A DNA stretch of 64,000 nt from Stenotrophomonas nematodicola (lineage in GTDB: Bacteria; Pseudomonadota; Gammaproteobacteria; Xanthomonadales; Xanthomonadaceae): contig NZ_WIAY01000003.1 of NCBI RefSeq assembly GCF_009467805.1, positions 310,001-374,000 of the forward strand, written 5' to 3'. Positions within the stretch are counted from its first letter, which is position 1. Each line of letters opens with the position of its first letter. The position numbers were made by a program, and so were the translations under genes. A model generated the notes under the pieces. The model was not told where the DNA came from. It ran no database searches and saw only the letters and a program-made list of their open reading frames with translations. Of this stretch, positions 29,115 to 38,160 are shown piece by piece.

Positions 29115-30725
29115 ATGACCGCATTCGCCCTTACGCTCGACCGCGTGGCAGTTACGCTGCCCGACGGCCGTGCGCTGTTTTCCGATCTTTCGCTTTCCTT
29201 CAACACCACGCCGACCGGCCTGGTCGGGCGCAACGGTGTCGGTAAAAGTGTGCTCGCGCGTCTGCTCAGCGGCGAGCTGGCCCCCACCGCCGGACGCATC
29301 CAGCGCCACGGCCACGTACAGCGGCTGGCGCAGCTCAGCGGCGTTCCGTGTGGTCGCATCGTCGACCTTGCCGGTGTCGGGCCGGTGTTCGACGCACTGG
29401 CCCGCATCGAGGCGGGCAGTGTCGATCCCGAGGATTTCGCCTGCGTCGGCGAACGTTGGGACCTGCGCGACCGGTTGCAGGCGCAGTGGCATCGCCTCGG
29501 CCTGCCCGCGCTCGATCCGCTGCGCCCGGCCGCCACGCTGAGCGGCGGCCAGGTCATGCAGGTGGCACTGTCCGGTACCTTCCTGTCCAACGCCGACGCG
29601 CTGGTGCTCGACGAGCCCAGCAACCACCTCGACGCCTGGCACCGCGATCGGCTGCTGGACGCAATGGCGGACTGGCGCGGCGGTCTCATCGTCATCAGCC
29701 ACGACCGTACCGTGCTGCAACGCATGCAGCGCATCGTCGAACTCTCGCCTACCGGGCTGCGCAGCTACGGCGGCGATTACGCCCATTACACCGCGCGGAA
29801 GCACGACGAACGCAAGGCCGCCGAGGCGCTGCTCGAGCTGCGCAAGCGTGAGCGCCGCCAGCAGCACGAGGTCCTGCGCGAGCAGCGCGAGCGGCAGGCG
29901 CACCGGCAATCGCGCGCGCAGCGCGACGCACGCACCGCCAACCAGGCCCCCATCCTGCTTGGCGGCATGAAGAACCGCAGCGAACACAGTGCCGGCCGCC
30001 TGCAGATGCAGCAGGCGGAACGGCGCGCCGCACTGGACGCGCGCGTGGACGCGGCTGCCGTCGACGTCGAACGGGAGGCCGCCATCGCAATGCTGCCCCC
30101 GGTGCTCGACGATCCCGGCCCGCAACGCGTGGCCAACCTCGTAGCCGCCGGGCTGCCGTGGGTCGCGCCACCGTGGCACACCCTCGACCTCACAGTGCAA
30201 CGCGGCCAGCGCATCGGCGTGAGCGGCCGCAACGGCAGTGGCAAATCCACGCTGCTGCGTCTGCTGGCCGGCACTGTCGCGCCCTGCAGCGGCCGCGCGG
30301 ACGTCTCTGCGCGAACGGCCCTGCTCGATCAGTCGCTGTCCGCGCTGCCGGCGCATGACAGTGCCCTGTCATGGCTGCAGCGCGCGCACCCCGGCGAGGA
30401 TCAGGGCAGCCTGCGCACGCGCCTGGCCCTGCTTGGGCTGGATGCCGGACGCAGCCTGCGGCCGCTGCATGCGCTCAGCGGCGGCGAACGGCTGAAGGCG
30501 GCGCTGGCCGCCCTGCTGTACGCCGAGCACCCGCCACAGCTGCTGCTGTTGGACGAGCCCGGCAACCATCTCGACCTGCCCTCACTGGCGGCGCTGGAGC
30601 ACATGCTCAACCAGTATCCCGGCACGCTGATCGTGGTCTCGCACGATCCCGATCTGCTCGACGCGCTGCACCTGACCCATCGGCTCGACGCCGGCGACCA
30701 CGGCTGGGTCTTGCATGCCCGCTGA
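29115..30725 (+). CDS. ABC-F family ATPase
   Basis: The 536-residue protein has two ABC ATPase domains and no membrane segment, which is the ABC-F layout. Domain 1 has Walker A GRNGVGKS, signature LSGGQVMQVAL and Walker B VLDEPSNHLD. Domain 2 has GRNGSGKST, LSGGERLKAAL and LLLDEPGNHLD. Between them lies a charged helical linker (about residues 230-310, many Glu, Arg and Gln). ABC-F proteins bind the ribosome; some protect against antibiotics, others tune translation, and the subclass cannot be set by eye. The first Walker A is followed by V rather than T. GGAGG precedes the ATG at 29115. Confidence 0.9.
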   Translation: MTAFALTLDRVAVTLPDGRALFSDLSLSFNTTPTGLVGRNGVGKSVLARLLSGELAPTAGRIQRHGHVQRLAQLSGVPCGRIVDLAGVGPVFDALARIEAGSVDPEDFACVGERWDLRDRLQAQWHRLGLPALDPLRPAATLSGGQVMQVALSGTFLSNADALVLDEPSNHLDAWHRDRLLDAMADWRGGLIVISHDRTVLQRMQRIVELSPTGLRSYGGDYAHYTARKHDERKAAEALLELRKRERRQQHEVLREQRERQAHRQSRAQRDARTANQAPILLGGMKNRSEHSAGRLQMQQAERRAALDARVDAAAVDVEREAAIAMLPPVLDDPGPQRVANLVAAGLPWVAPPWHTLDLTVQRGQRIGVSGRNGSGKSTLLRLLAGTVAPCSGRADVSARTALLDQSLSALPAHDSALSWLQRAHPGEDQGSLRTRLALLGLDAGRSLRPLHALSGGERLKAALAALLYAEHPPQLLLLDEPGNHLDLPSLAALEHMLNQYPGTLIVVSHDPDLLDALHLTHRLDAGDHGWVLHAR

Positions 30726-30737
30726 CCGCTACCGTGG

Positions 30738-32069
30738 CTACTGGCGCGCCCAGGCAGGGAACGCGTCGGGCAGCACCTGCCACAGCAGCGGCCCGGCACG
30801 CATCTCGTCATCGTTGAGCAGGCACGCATCCAGTTCGGCGCGCACCGCGGCCGCATCCATCGCCACCCCGATCACCGCCAGCTCCTGGCGGCGGTCGCCC
30901 CACCACGGGTGCCACAGCCTGCGCATCGCCTGGTACTCGCCCGGGTCACCCACCTCGTCCACTGCGGGCATCGGCGCTGTCCAGCATGCCATCTGCTGGC
31001 GCGCCCACCCCACGTCGGTGTAGGGCACCGGCGTGGGCGGCAACACCGGCGCCGTGCCCTCCAGCCCGGCCGCCACGCGCTCCCGCGCGGCGTACCAGAA
31101 GCCAGCGGCCTGGGTCTGCATGGCCGGACCGACGCCGGAGAGCTCACCCACCCAGTCCATCCGATTAGCCAGCCAGAAGAAACCCTTGCTGCGGATGACG
31201 CTGCCCAGCCCATGCTCCAGCACCCGCGCGAAACGCTGCGGGTGGAACGGTCGCCGCGCGCGGTACACGAAGCTGGTGATGTCGTACTCCTCGGTCTCCG
31301 GTGTATGCCCGCCGCGCAGCGCCTGCATCCAGCCCGGTGCCAGCTGCGCACGCACGAAGTCGAAGCGTCGCGTGTCCAGCAGTTCATGCAACGGCACGTC
31401 CCCCCGCGACGCGAGCAGCAACCGCGCGTCGCGGTTCATCGCGCGCAGCACTGCCAGTGTCGATTGCAGCGTGTCGTCATCGGTGAGGTCGCATTTGCTC
31501 ACCACGATCACATTGGCGAACTCCACCTGCTCGGCCAGCAGCGTAACCACGCCACGTGCATCGTCCTCCCCGACCTGCTGGCCGCGGTCTGCCAGGCGGT
31601 CGGTCGAGCCGAAGTCGCGCAGGAACTGCTGCCCGTCCACCACCGTCACCAGCGTGTCCAGCCGGGCGATGTCGTTGAGGCAGAACCCGTCTGCATCGCG
31701 CACCTGGAAGGTGGCGGCCACCGGCATCGGTTCGGCGATGCCGGTCGACTCGATCAGCAGGTAGTCATAGCACCCCGCAGCAGCCAGCCGCTTCACTTCC
31801 TGCAGCAGGTCATCGCGCAACGTGCAGCAGATGCAGCCATTGCTGAACTCCACCAGCGTCTCTTCGGTGCGGCTCAGCGCCGCCCCGCCGTCGCGCACCA
31901 GCTGCGCATCGATGTTGATCTCGCTCATGTCGTTGACGATCACCGCCACGCGCCGTCCCTCGCGGTTGCGCAGGATCTGATTGAGCAGCGTGGTCTTGCC
32001 GGCGCCAAGGAAGCCGGACAGCACCGTCACCGGCAGGCGTGAATCAGGGGAAGGACGGGAGGCAGTCAT
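30738..32069 (-). CDS. zigA: Zinc metallochaperone GTPase of the COG0523 family (ZigA-like)
   Basis: The 443-residue protein has the CobW/P47K GTPase core: Walker [12 protein letters not shown] at about residue 19, the metal motif [20 protein letters not shown], and SKCDLTDDD for base recognition. The C-terminal domain contains [19 protein letters not shown], typical of the Zur-controlled ZigA group. Such GTPases deliver zinc to client proteins when zinc is scarce. The start at 32069 lies 27 bases from a Zur-type operator (32095-32118), and a MerC-domain gene diverges from the same site, which strongly supports a zinc-starvation role. Confidence 0.92.
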   Translation of the reverse strand: MTASRPSPDSRLPVTVLSGFLGAGKTTLLNQILRNREGRRVAVIVNDMSEINIDAQLVRDGGAALSRTEETLVEFSNGCICCTLRDDLLQEVKRLAAAGCYDYLLIESTGIAEPMPVAATFQVRDADGFCLNDIARLDTLVTVVDGQQFLRDFGSTDRLADRGQQVGEDDARGVVTLLAEQVEFANVIVVSKCDLTDDDTLQSTLAVLRAMNRDARLLLASRGDVPLHELLDTRRFDFVRAQLAPGWMQALRGGHTPETEEYDITSFVYRARRPFHPQRFARVLEHGLGSVIRSKGFFWLANRMDWVGELSGVGPAMQTQAAGFWYAARERVAAGLEGTAPVLPPTPVPYTDVGWARQQMACWTAPMPAVDEVGDPGEYQAMRRLWHPWWGDRRQELAVIGVAMDAAAVRAELDACLLNDDEMRAGPLLWQVLPDAFPAWARQ

Positions 32070-32094
32070 GGCAGGGCAGGCAGCAAGGAGAACT

Positions 32095-32118
32095 GAAATG
32101 TTACTATATAACATTAAA
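32095..32118. promoter_or_regulatory. Zur-type operator
   Basis: A strong dyad (AATGTTA, 5 bases, TAACATT, with GA and AA flanks) lies in the short AT-rich gap between the divergent zigA and MerC-domain genes. It matches the known gammaproteobacterial Zur consensus of ATGTTAT-type arms around a short centre. One site between two divergent starts implies joint repression when zinc is plentiful. Confidence 0.88.
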
Positions 32119-32136
32119 AAACCAAGGCCCCCCGCC

Positions 32137-32508
32137 ATGAAGCGATCCTCCGCCCTGCTCGATGCCGGTGCCCTCGCCCTCTCCGGCCTGTGTCTCCTGC
32201 ACTGCCTGGCCCTGCCGTTGCTGGCCGCCACCCTTCCGTTGATGGGGGTATGGGCCGAGGCCGAGTGGGTGCACGCGCTGTTCGTGGCCATCGCCGTCCC
32301 GCTGACCGGTGTGGCCCTGTGGCGCGCGCACCGTCAGCGGCCCCTACCTGCGGCAGCGCTGATCAGCGCCGCCGCAGGCCTGCTGTTGCTGCTCGCCGGC
32401 GCACTCGGCTGGCCCACGCACGACAGCGAAACGCCCCTGACCGTCGCCGGCAGCGTCCTGCTGGCCAGTACCCATGTCTGGAACGCGTGGCGGCGGCACC
32501 GACACTGA
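32137..32508 (+). CDS. MerC domain membrane protein, probably zinc-regulated
   Basis: The 123-residue protein has four predicted membrane helices (about residues 6-28, 38-58, 68-90 and 95-113) and the MerC signature [13 protein letters not shown] with the two metal-binding cysteines. MerC was described in mercury transport, but chromosomal homologues next to Zur-controlled genes probably handle zinc. It starts just after the Zur-type operator and is divergent from zigA. No mercury resistance genes are nearby. The ATG at 32137 is preceded by a weak ribosome site. Confidence 0.88.
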   Translation: MKRSSALLDAGALALSGLCLLHCLALPLLAATLPLMGVWAEAEWVHALFVAIAVPLTGVALWRAHRQRPLPAAALISAAAGLLLLLAGALGWPTHDSETPLTVAGSVLLASTHVWNAWRRHRH

Positions 32509-32556
32509 CCTCCGGCACGCCGCCTGTGGCAGCGCGGTCTACCGCACGCGCATGGC

Positions 32557-32880
32557 TCAGCGCATCACCATCATGCCGGCGATGAACACCACCAGCGGCG
32601 CGGCACTCACCACCGCGCCCACGATGCCCAGCCACGGCCACCGCTCCTGGCGGACGCGCGCGCCCACCGTGGCCATCAGGCCGATCACCGCCGCGGCCAG
32701 CACACCGATGGCCGCCCCCGTGGTGCCTTCCCCCGTGGCGGCGGCACTGCCCAGGTGTGCCGCCACGTAACCGGCTGCACCGCCAAGCGGCAATCCAAGG
32801 AAACTGGCCAACCCCAACCACGGCGCGCGTGCGGTCCGCGCTGGACGCGGCGCGGTAGTCAACGATGGTTCGGAGCTCAC
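32557..32880 (-). CDS. Small three-helix membrane protein, unknown
   Basis: The 107-residue product has predicted membrane helices at about residues 20-40, 48-66 and 82-103 and short charged ends. I recognise no family. The start is taken as GTG at 32880 (VSSEPSLTTAP) with GGGAGAA upstream; the longer frame starting at 33021 adds a Cys- and Arg-rich stretch that looks non-coding. It is convergent with the MerC-domain gene and divergent from the lipoprotein gene at 33020. Confidence 0.6.
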   Translation of the reverse strand: MSSEPSLTTAPRPARTARAPWLGLASFLGLPLGGAAGYVAAHLGSAAATGEGTTGAAIGVLAAAVIGLMATVGARVRQERWPWLGIVGAVVSAAPLVVFIAGMMVMR

Positions 32881-33019
32881 TCGCGTTCTCCCAGGGCGAG
32901 CCTCCACGCTACACCACCTGTCGGCGTCGCAGCCACCCTTGCCGCCCGCACGGCGCACGGCCTGCACGGCGTCTTTGCACGCTCGTCCTAGAATGCTGCA
33001 AGGCCTACAGGGAACCGCC

Positions 33020-33457
33020 ATGCGTCACTCTCTCCGCCCGTCCATCTACAGCGTGATGCTCCTCGCCGCGCTGCCGCTCACGGCGTGCCGAAACGGCACC
33101 AACAGCGCCAACGTGTTTTCCGCCGATCCCATGCTCGGCTGCTACGCCACCCACCCGCGCAAGCCGGCGGAGTTTCGCATCGAGCAGCAGCAGGGCCGCT
33201 ACTACGTATCCTTCCAGCGCGACGATCAATGGCACCGTGAGCCGACGCCTCTGCAGGAATCCACACGCGCCGATATCGCGCGGTTCTTCAAGGACGACGC
33301 CGACCAGATCGGCAAGGCACTGGTCAGCCCCCGCGGCGGCTTTGGCCTGTTCAAGTTCAATGCCGGCGCCACCCTCAAAGGCAAGGCATTGGACAGCGAC
33401 TACATGGGCCTGCTGCTGATCGGCGCCGGCCCCATTTATCCGGTCGCATGCCCCTGA
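33020..33457 (+). CDS. Putative lipoprotein, paralogue of the one at 34351
   Basis: The 145-residue precursor has a lipobox (LPLTACRNG) and a mature part with the pattern GCYA, then GRYYVSFQRDDQW and PTPLQ. The same pattern (GCYA, GAYVMSFREGQPW, DTPLG) is found in the lipoprotein encoded at 34351, so the two are paralogues. Both continue with an I..F...DA..I...L..P.G segment. The function is unknown; the fold may be a small beta-rich domain on the envelope. The RAYT gene and an inverted repeat separate the two copies. Confidence 0.75.
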   Translation: MRHSLRPSIYSVMLLAALPLTACRNGTNSANVFSADPMLGCYATHPRKPAEFRIEQQQGRYYVSFQRDDQWHREPTPLQESTRADIARFFKDDADQIGKALVSPRGGFGLFKFNAGATLKGKALDSDYMGLLLIGAGPIYPVACP

Positions 33458-33486
33458 GCGTCCCCTGCCGCCCCGGTTAGCGGCCC

Positions 33487-33530
33487 AGCGCCAGCGGTTC
33501 CGCCCCCCGGTTGTGCGGAACCCTGGCGCT
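33487..33530. repeat. Long imperfect inverted repeat downstream of lipoprotein and RAYT genes
   Basis: Two 16-base arms (AGCGCCAG plus GGTTCCGC, against GCGGAACC plus CTGGCGCT) pair with a single bulged base and an 11-base loop. It lies between the converging lipoprotein and RAYT genes. It may be a terminator without a T run, or a REP-like palindrome linked to the RAYT; it does not start with GTAG like the array at 62438-63204. Confidence 0.6.
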
Positions 33531-33653
33531 CCCCACCTGGCGTCATGGCTTCGCCGGGTGCCCGCCCATGTGGCGTGTCGTCGACTCCCCAGCCGTCACG
33601 CCCCTGCATCGCCGCCACCTGCACGGCCCCCACCGGCATTCCCTGCCCATACT

Positions 33654-34223
33654 TCAGCATCCCCTTGCATCCTCCTGATCCATCCCACTGGCCGCGTCTT
33701 CGTCCAGGGCGCTGCCCGTTCCCGGTTCCCGGCACTCCCCAAACCCCGCCACCGGCCGCCCGACGCCCCGATGGATTGAACTGAGCGGCCACTGCCGGGC
33801 ATCGCGGACATGCCCGTGCTTGACCGGGTTCTCATGCACGTACGCCACATGACGCGCCAGATCCGCATCGTCCAGGATGCGATGCTCGCGGAACCCGCTG
33901 TGCCAGAGCGGACGCACCTGCCGGTCACGGCGCAGGACGGCGCGAGGCGGGTTGCCCGGCAGGTGCCGGTCGAACACGGCCTGGATCTGGCTCCAGCGTT
34001 GATGCCCTTCGGTGTCCCCTTCCGGCAGCGTCCAAACGCCGTGCAGGTGATCGGGCAGCACGACGATGGCGTTGATGCGGAACGGGCGCACCACCCGCGC
34101 AATCCGGAACGCCAGCCGCAGGTAGGTGGCGTGCTCCACCAGCAGTTGGCTGTGACCATCACGCAGGTGCGCACTGAAGAAGTACGTGGCACCGGGCGAC
34201 CAAGGGCGGGTAGGCGGGGACAT
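33654..34223 (-). CDS. REP-associated tyrosine transposase (RAYT, Y1 family)
   Basis: The 189-residue protein is a single-domain HUH nuclease. The metal-binding HUH motif is in AIVVLPDHLHGVWTLPEGD at about residues 52-70. The catalytic tyrosine lies in RHVAYVHENPVKHG near residue 130. The region PLWHSGFREHRILDDADL is typical of RAYTs. Such enzymes cut and rejoin single-stranded DNA at REP palindromes and are thought to have spread them through the genome. A REP array lies at 62438-63204. The C-terminal 40 residues look poorly conserved. The copy appears complete. Confidence 0.88.
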   Translation of the reverse strand: MSPPTRPWSPGATYFFSAHLRDGHSQLLVEHATYLRLAFRIARVVRPFRINAIVVLPDHLHGVWTLPEGDTEGHQRWSQIQAVFDRHLPGNPPRAVLRRDRQVRPLWHSGFREHRILDDADLARHVAYVHENPVKHGHVRDARQWPLSSIHRGVGRPVAGFGECREPGTGSALDEDAASGMDQEDARGC

Positions 34224-34350
34224 GCGGCCAGTGTGCGAATCCCACCACGCCGGTGCGATCAGGGGATGCCGCAGCTCGCACCGGGAATGCGCCGCACCAA
34301 CGCGTCAGGGACTTGCCTACACTTGACCTCTGCCTCCCTTCGGTCACGCC

Positions 34351-34803
34351 ATGCGCCGCCCCCCACTTCTGCTGGTCTCCCTGATCCTGCTGCTCGGTGC
34401 CTGCCGTGATGGCCACAGCACCGGCCAGGGCCGGCTGATCGGCTGCTATGCCGACACCTCCCGTGCCAAGGAATCAGTGAAGGTCGTGCGCGAGAACGGG
34501 GCCTATGTCATGTCGTTCCGCGAGGGCCAGCCCTGGCGGCGCGTCGATACCCCGCTGGGCACCGCCCTCGACGCCCAGATCGCCACCCGGTTCAGCCCGG
34601 AAGATGCGGCCGGCATCGATGACATTCTGCTGACGCCCGATGGCCTCAACGGAGTTGCGCTGCTCAAGCCGGATGCCACATTCCAGGGCCAGGCCAGCGC
34701 AGGAAACCCGGTCGTGATCGAACGCGGCCGTCCGCGGCTGATGGTAAAGAAACGGTGCCAGTGGCTGTTCGCGCGCGGGCACTATCTCCGTCACGGCGGT
34801 TGA
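34351..34803 (+). CDS. Putative lipoprotein, paralogue of the one at 33020
   Basis: The 150-residue precursor has the signal MRRPPLLLVSLILLLGACRDG (lipobox LGAC). Its mature part shares the GCYA, SF....W.R..TPL and DA..I...L..P.G..G patterns with the product encoded at 33020. Compared with that paralogue it carries a longer C terminus with MVKKRCQWLFARG. The function is unknown. The end overlaps the convergent gene at 34791 by 13 bases. Confidence 0.75.
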   Translation: MRRPPLLLVSLILLLGACRDGHSTGQGRLIGCYADTSRAKESVKVVRENGAYVMSFREGQPWRRVDTPLGTALDAQIATRFSPEDAAGIDDILLTPDGLNGVALLKPDATFQGQASAGNPVVIERGRPRLMVKKRCQWLFARGHYLRHGG

Positions 34804-35621
34804 TGGCCGGCGGCGCATTCCGCCTGCGCGGCAAGCAGCAGGCGTGAGGTCATGTGCCGGTAGGAGGTGCTCTCCAGCCGCTCGGCGGCGGCCGAGGCCG
34901 GCGGCAGCACCCGGGCGATGGCCTCGGTCAGCGGCACCGACCAGTTCAGGCGCGGCGTGTCCGAAGGCCCCCCCATCTGCCACGGCAACATGCGCACCTT
35001 CTGCGACGTGGACTGCACCACCGACGCCGTCCCGTCGTCGTAGCGGATCGTCATGCGCAGTGAGGGGGCATCATCGGTCCAGCCATAGGCATCGCTGTAG
35101 TAGGCAAGCAACTGCGCGCGCAACGCATCACCGCCCAGCGCCGCGCCCATGCGTTTGCGGAGGTCCGCCGCGCTGCAGCCCGGAGAGGCCATGTCCCGCG
35201 GCACCACGTCCTCGATCAGGGCGTCCGGACGCAGCCGTCGCGCGGCCATGTCCACCGCACGTTGCCGGGACCACACCGGTGCCGCCGCCGCACGCAGCAC
35301 TTCGGCCACACGCTGCGGCGGTACCGTGCCGGTGGTGACCGTCGCGGGGCCGCCGCGCCACGTCACTTCGGAGGTACGTTCAAAGACACGATGCCCGGCG
35401 CCCTGCTGCAGGCGATGCACCTCCTCGACGTCCTCGAAGGGGCCTTGTACGAACGTGATCTCGATGCTCGCCACCTCGTGCAGGCGTACTGGCGGCCCCA
35501 CATCGTCCGGCTGCCCACAGCCGGTCAGGCTCAGCAGCACGGCCAGCATCACGCCGGCTGCCACCCCCTCGCCCGCCCGGGAATGCCAAGGAAATCGGGA
35601 CTGCTCGATGGCTGCGTTCAT
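34791..35621 (-). CDS. Putative lipoprotein of unknown function
   Basis: The 276-residue precursor has a long n-region, a hydrophobic stretch and the lipobox LTGCGQP near residue 34. The mature part begins with a beta-strand pattern (LHEVASIEITFVQGPF) and contains DMAARRLRPDALIEDVVPRD and a pair of cysteines (one in SPGCSAAD, one in QAECAAG). I recognise no family. The start is taken at 35621 (MNAAIEQSRF); an in-frame ATG at 35651 is possible. It is encoded opposite to the two paralogous lipoproteins and is not similar to them. Confidence 0.65.
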   Translation of the reverse strand: MNAAIEQSRFPWHSRAGEGVAAGVMLAVLLSLTGCGQPDDVGPPVRLHEVASIEITFVQGPFEDVEEVHRLQQGAGHRVFERTSEVTWRGGPATVTTGTVPPQRVAEVLRAAAAPVWSRQRAVDMAARRLRPDALIEDVVPRDMASPGCSAADLRKRMGAALGGDALRAQLLAYYSDAYGWTDDAPSLRMTIRYDDGTASVVQSTSQKVRMLPWQMGGPSDTPRLNWSVPLTEAIARVLPPASAAAERLESTSYRHMTSRLLLAAQAECAAGHQPP

Positions 35622-35810
35622 GGTCCGCCCGGAGGTTAGCGCTCGTGCCATGCCTGGGCGTTCCACCCACATGGTGCGCTCCGATTGTAGACCGGCCATC
35701 CTGCGGCAGCGCATCCCGGTCACACGGCCCGGCCGCGTTCTCGGGTACGATGCCCACCCCTTGACTGCCCTGTCGCCCGGCTGCCCCGCAGCACCGGCGC
35801 CCCCGATCCC

Positions 35811-36653
35811 GTGCCCCATTACACCGGCCCCCTGCTGACCCGCCCGCTCGCCGATGCCCTGCTCCGCGCCCGCGATGCCGGCACAGGCGAATGGAGCGGC
35901 TCGCTGGATCTCGGCCGCAGCACCGGCACCGCCATTCTCGGGGCCGACCGCTGGCGCTGGCACGGCCAGTTCTACGCCTACCCCGGCAAGACCAAGGACC
36001 GCACGCTCTACTACTGGGATGGCGAGGACTTCGCGCCGATCTCGCGCTTCGGCTCAGCGCTCATCAAACTGGTGCCCACCGACTGGGACGCGCCCACCTT
36101 CGAGATCGACGGCATCAAGATGCTGCCCAGCGCGCAGGTGTCGCCGTTCGAGGATGCCCGGCGCAAGGTCGCGCTGATCGCCCCGGCGGGCAAAACGGTG
36201 CTGGACACCTGCGGCGGGCTCGGCTACTTCGCTGCCTGCTGCCTGGAAGGCGGTGTCACCCGCCTTATCTCGTTCGAGAAGAATGCCGATGTGCTGTGGC
36301 TTCGCACGCTGAACCCGTGGTCGCCGGATCCGGAGGCCGCCAGCAGCGGCGGCCGCCTGTCGCTGACCCATGCCGATGTATCGCAGGCCATCGAAACGCT
36401 GGAAACCGCCTCCGTCGACGCCATCCTGCACGACCCGCCGCGCTTCGGCATCGCCGGTGAACTGTACTCCCAGGTGTTCTACGACCAGCTCGCCCGGGTG
36501 ATCCGCAAGGGCGGCCGCATGTTCCACTACACCGGCGCACCCAACAGACTCACCAGCGGCCGCGATGTGCCGCGCGAAGTGGCCAAGCGCCTGGAGAAGG
36601 CCGGCTTCAAGGCCGAGCTTGCGCTGGATGGCGTGTTGGCGATCAAGCGCTGA
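35811..36653 (+). CDS. Class I SAM-dependent methyltransferase (COG2521-like)
   Basis: The 280-residue protein has a Rossmann methyltransferase core from about residue 120: motif I VLDTCGGLGYFAACCL, the acidic residue after strand 2 (LISFEKN), LTHADVSQAIE, and motif IV VDAILHDPPRFG with the DPP tripeptide. The N-terminal 100 residues form a separate domain with WHGQFYAYPG and YYWDGEDF. It resembles predicted methyltransferases first noted in archaea. DPP-type motif IV suggests an amino-group substrate on nucleic acid or protein, but this is inference. The start is GTG at 35811. It is convergent with the gene at 36666. Confidence 0.8.
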   Translation: MPHYTGPLLTRPLADALLRARDAGTGEWSGSLDLGRSTGTAILGADRWRWHGQFYAYPGKTKDRTLYYWDGEDFAPISRFGSALIKLVPTDWDAPTFEIDGIKMLPSAQVSPFEDARRKVALIAPAGKTVLDTCGGLGYFAACCLEGGVTRLISFEKNADVLWLRTLNPWSPDPEAASSGGRLSLTHADVSQAIETLETASVDAILHDPPRFGIAGELYSQVFYDQLARVIRKGGRMFHYTGAPNRLTSGRDVPREVAKRLEKAGFKAELALDGVLAIKR

Positions 36654-36665
36654 ACGCGGGCGCAT

Positions 36666-37184
36666 TCACCGCCTGAAGCTGAAACTCCCGAGACCGCGCG
36701 ACCAGCGCGCCTGGCCCGCCACGCTTGCCGCGCTGGAGCAGAACTGCCCCCGCCATTCGCCGCGGCCAACGCGGCGCTCCAACCGGTGCGTGGTGGCGTG
36801 GCTGCGATGCGCACCATGTTCACGGAACAGCAGCTGGAACTGGCGCCGCTCGAAAACCCCGCCCAACAGCCCGCCGCTGATCTCCGCACGCTGCCGATGG
36901 CTGCCGGTGTAGTTGCGCACGCTGCCATCGGCATGCACGTCGCGCACGCGCTCGGCGATTCCCTCCACCCGCCCACGGCGCTGGGACAGCATCACCAGAT
37001 ACGTCACATCCATGCCAGGCGTCTCGCTCGCGAGCGAGCTCTGCTGACGGGTGGTCATGGTCCATACGCCGGAGATATCCGGCACGCGCGTGGCAGCCAA
37101 GACCCCCAGGCCCACCATGCCACCGGCCGCAACGCAGCCCAGCATCGGCCCCGCCCACGACGACCACCACATCGATGCATCCAC
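36666..37184 (-). CDS. Small membrane-anchored protein, unknown
   Basis: The product of about 172 residues has an N-terminal hydrophobic segment (WAGPMLGCVAAGGMVGLGVLAA) followed by VPDISGVWTMTTRQQSS. The rest is basic, with GRVEGIAERVRDVHADGSVRNYTGSH and many Arg and His. The ISGVWTM segment recalls extracellular lipocalin-like or sensor domains but is too short to assign. The start is taken as GTG at 37184 with GGGAG upstream; an ATG at 37172 or 37244 is possible. No function is proposed. Confidence 0.5.
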   Translation of the reverse strand: MDASMWWSSWAGPMLGCVAAGGMVGLGVLAATRVPDISGVWTMTTRQQSSLASETPGMDVTYLVMLSQRRGRVEGIAERVRDVHADGSVRNYTGSHRQRAEISGGLLGGVFERRQFQLLFREHGAHRSHATTHRLERRVGRGEWRGQFCSSAASVAGQARWSRGLGSFSFRR

Positions 37185-37396
37185 ACCTGTACTCCCAACC
37201 GGTTCTCGGTGGCGATTGTTGGAAATGCCGTACGCGATGACCATAGGATCGGTTGCAACTGCCTGGCCCCACGACGCCGGCACGCTACTGCACCCGTCGC
37301 AACGGTGCGCAGCGCGCATGCGGAACTGAGACGCCATTCCGTGCGAACACGCGCCCCGCGCTGGCAGGCTGGCGCTCCGTCCTTCAGGAGCCTCCG

Positions 37397-37588
37397 ATGC
37401 CCTCGCCCGATCACGATTGGCTGCTCGCTTTCGACGAGGAGCTGTGGCGCGTCTACGCGCTGGATCACCACATCGCCGGGCTCGACACGGTGCTGCTCGC
37501 CCGCTACGCCCATCTGAGCGGTGCGCAGGCGGCGCGTCAGTTTGCGGCCGACCACGCGGTCGTACCCGTCGATGCCTGCGCGAAGTGA
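37397..37588 (+). CDS. Small acidic protein upstream of the PAAR gene
   Basis: The 63-residue protein (MPSPDHDWLLAFDEELW, then ALDHHIAGLD, RYAHLSG and QFAADHAVVPVD) aligns without gaps to the protein encoded at 48375, with about 23 identical positions in 60. The shared pattern is W-L-x-A-F-D, A-x-D-H, A-G-x-D, R-Y-x-x-L, A-A-x-x-F and V-D. No family name is known to me. GGAG precedes the ATG. Its position 158 bases before the PAAR gene suggests a link with the T6SS cargo cluster. Confidence 0.72.
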   Translation: MPSPDHDWLLAFDEELWRVYALDHHIAGLDTVLLARYAHLSGAQAARQFAADHAVVPVDACAK

Positions 37589-37746
37589 CGCATGCAGCCT
37601 CATCCACAGACATCGACGCTGCCCACACATGTCGCGTTCAACCCGTTTCCGCACGCACTGCGTGACGCACTGTGCAGGACCGTTGCAGAACGGCACGTCG
37701 CCAGCGGCCAGCGTGCTAGAAGACTCCCCCGCGTCCAACCCAGGGT

Positions 37747-38160
37747 ATGCATATGCGAATGCTCATCGTCGTGGGCGACCGCACCAGTAGCGGCGGCCGT
37801 GTCATCACCGGTTCGCCCTTCACCGACATCGAGGGCAAGCCCCTCGCCCGCATCAACGACTACGCCACCTGCCCCGCGCATGGCGGTGCCTTTCCGATCG
37901 TTTCCGGGGACACCACCCTCATCATCGATGGCCAGCCGGTGGCACGCGAGGGTGATCGTCTGGCCTGTGGCTGCAGCCTGACCGCCGGGCAGCAGCACCT
38001 GGTCCATGTCGACGATGGCCCTGCCGCGACCACTGCCGTGGCGAAGGCACCGGCGGCATTTAACGCACCCGCGCGCCCGCAGCAGACCACCCCCATCTGC
38101 GAGCGCTGCCTGCGGAGTGCCGGCGAGCGGGGCACGGCCTTTCTGTCGCGTGCCGCATGA
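37747..38160 (+). CDS. PAAR domain protein (T6SS spike tip)
   Basis: The 137-residue protein has a PAAR fold over about residues 3-90: VVGDRTSSGGRVITGSP, NDYATCPAHGGAF with the zinc-binding Cys and His, the DGQPVAREGDRLACGC repeat and a final cysteine. PAAR proteins cap the VgrG trimer of type VI secretion needles and carry effectors. A short tail with CERCLRSAGERG follows, without a toxin domain, so cargo must be bound separately. The stop overlaps the start of the DUF4123 gene by 4 bases (ATGA). The start may be 37747 or the ATG at 37753. Confidence 0.9.
   Translation: MHMRMLIVVGDRTSSGGRVITGSPFTDIEGKPLARINDYATCPAHGGAFPIVSGDTTLIIDGQPVAREGDRLACGCSLTAGQQHLVHVDDGPAATTAVAKAPAAFNAPARPQQTTPICERCLRSAGERGTAFLSRAA

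Noticed and set aside
32137..32508. Mercury-resistance operon member
   Set aside because: No merR, merT, merP or merA gene lies nearby and the operator is of Zur type.
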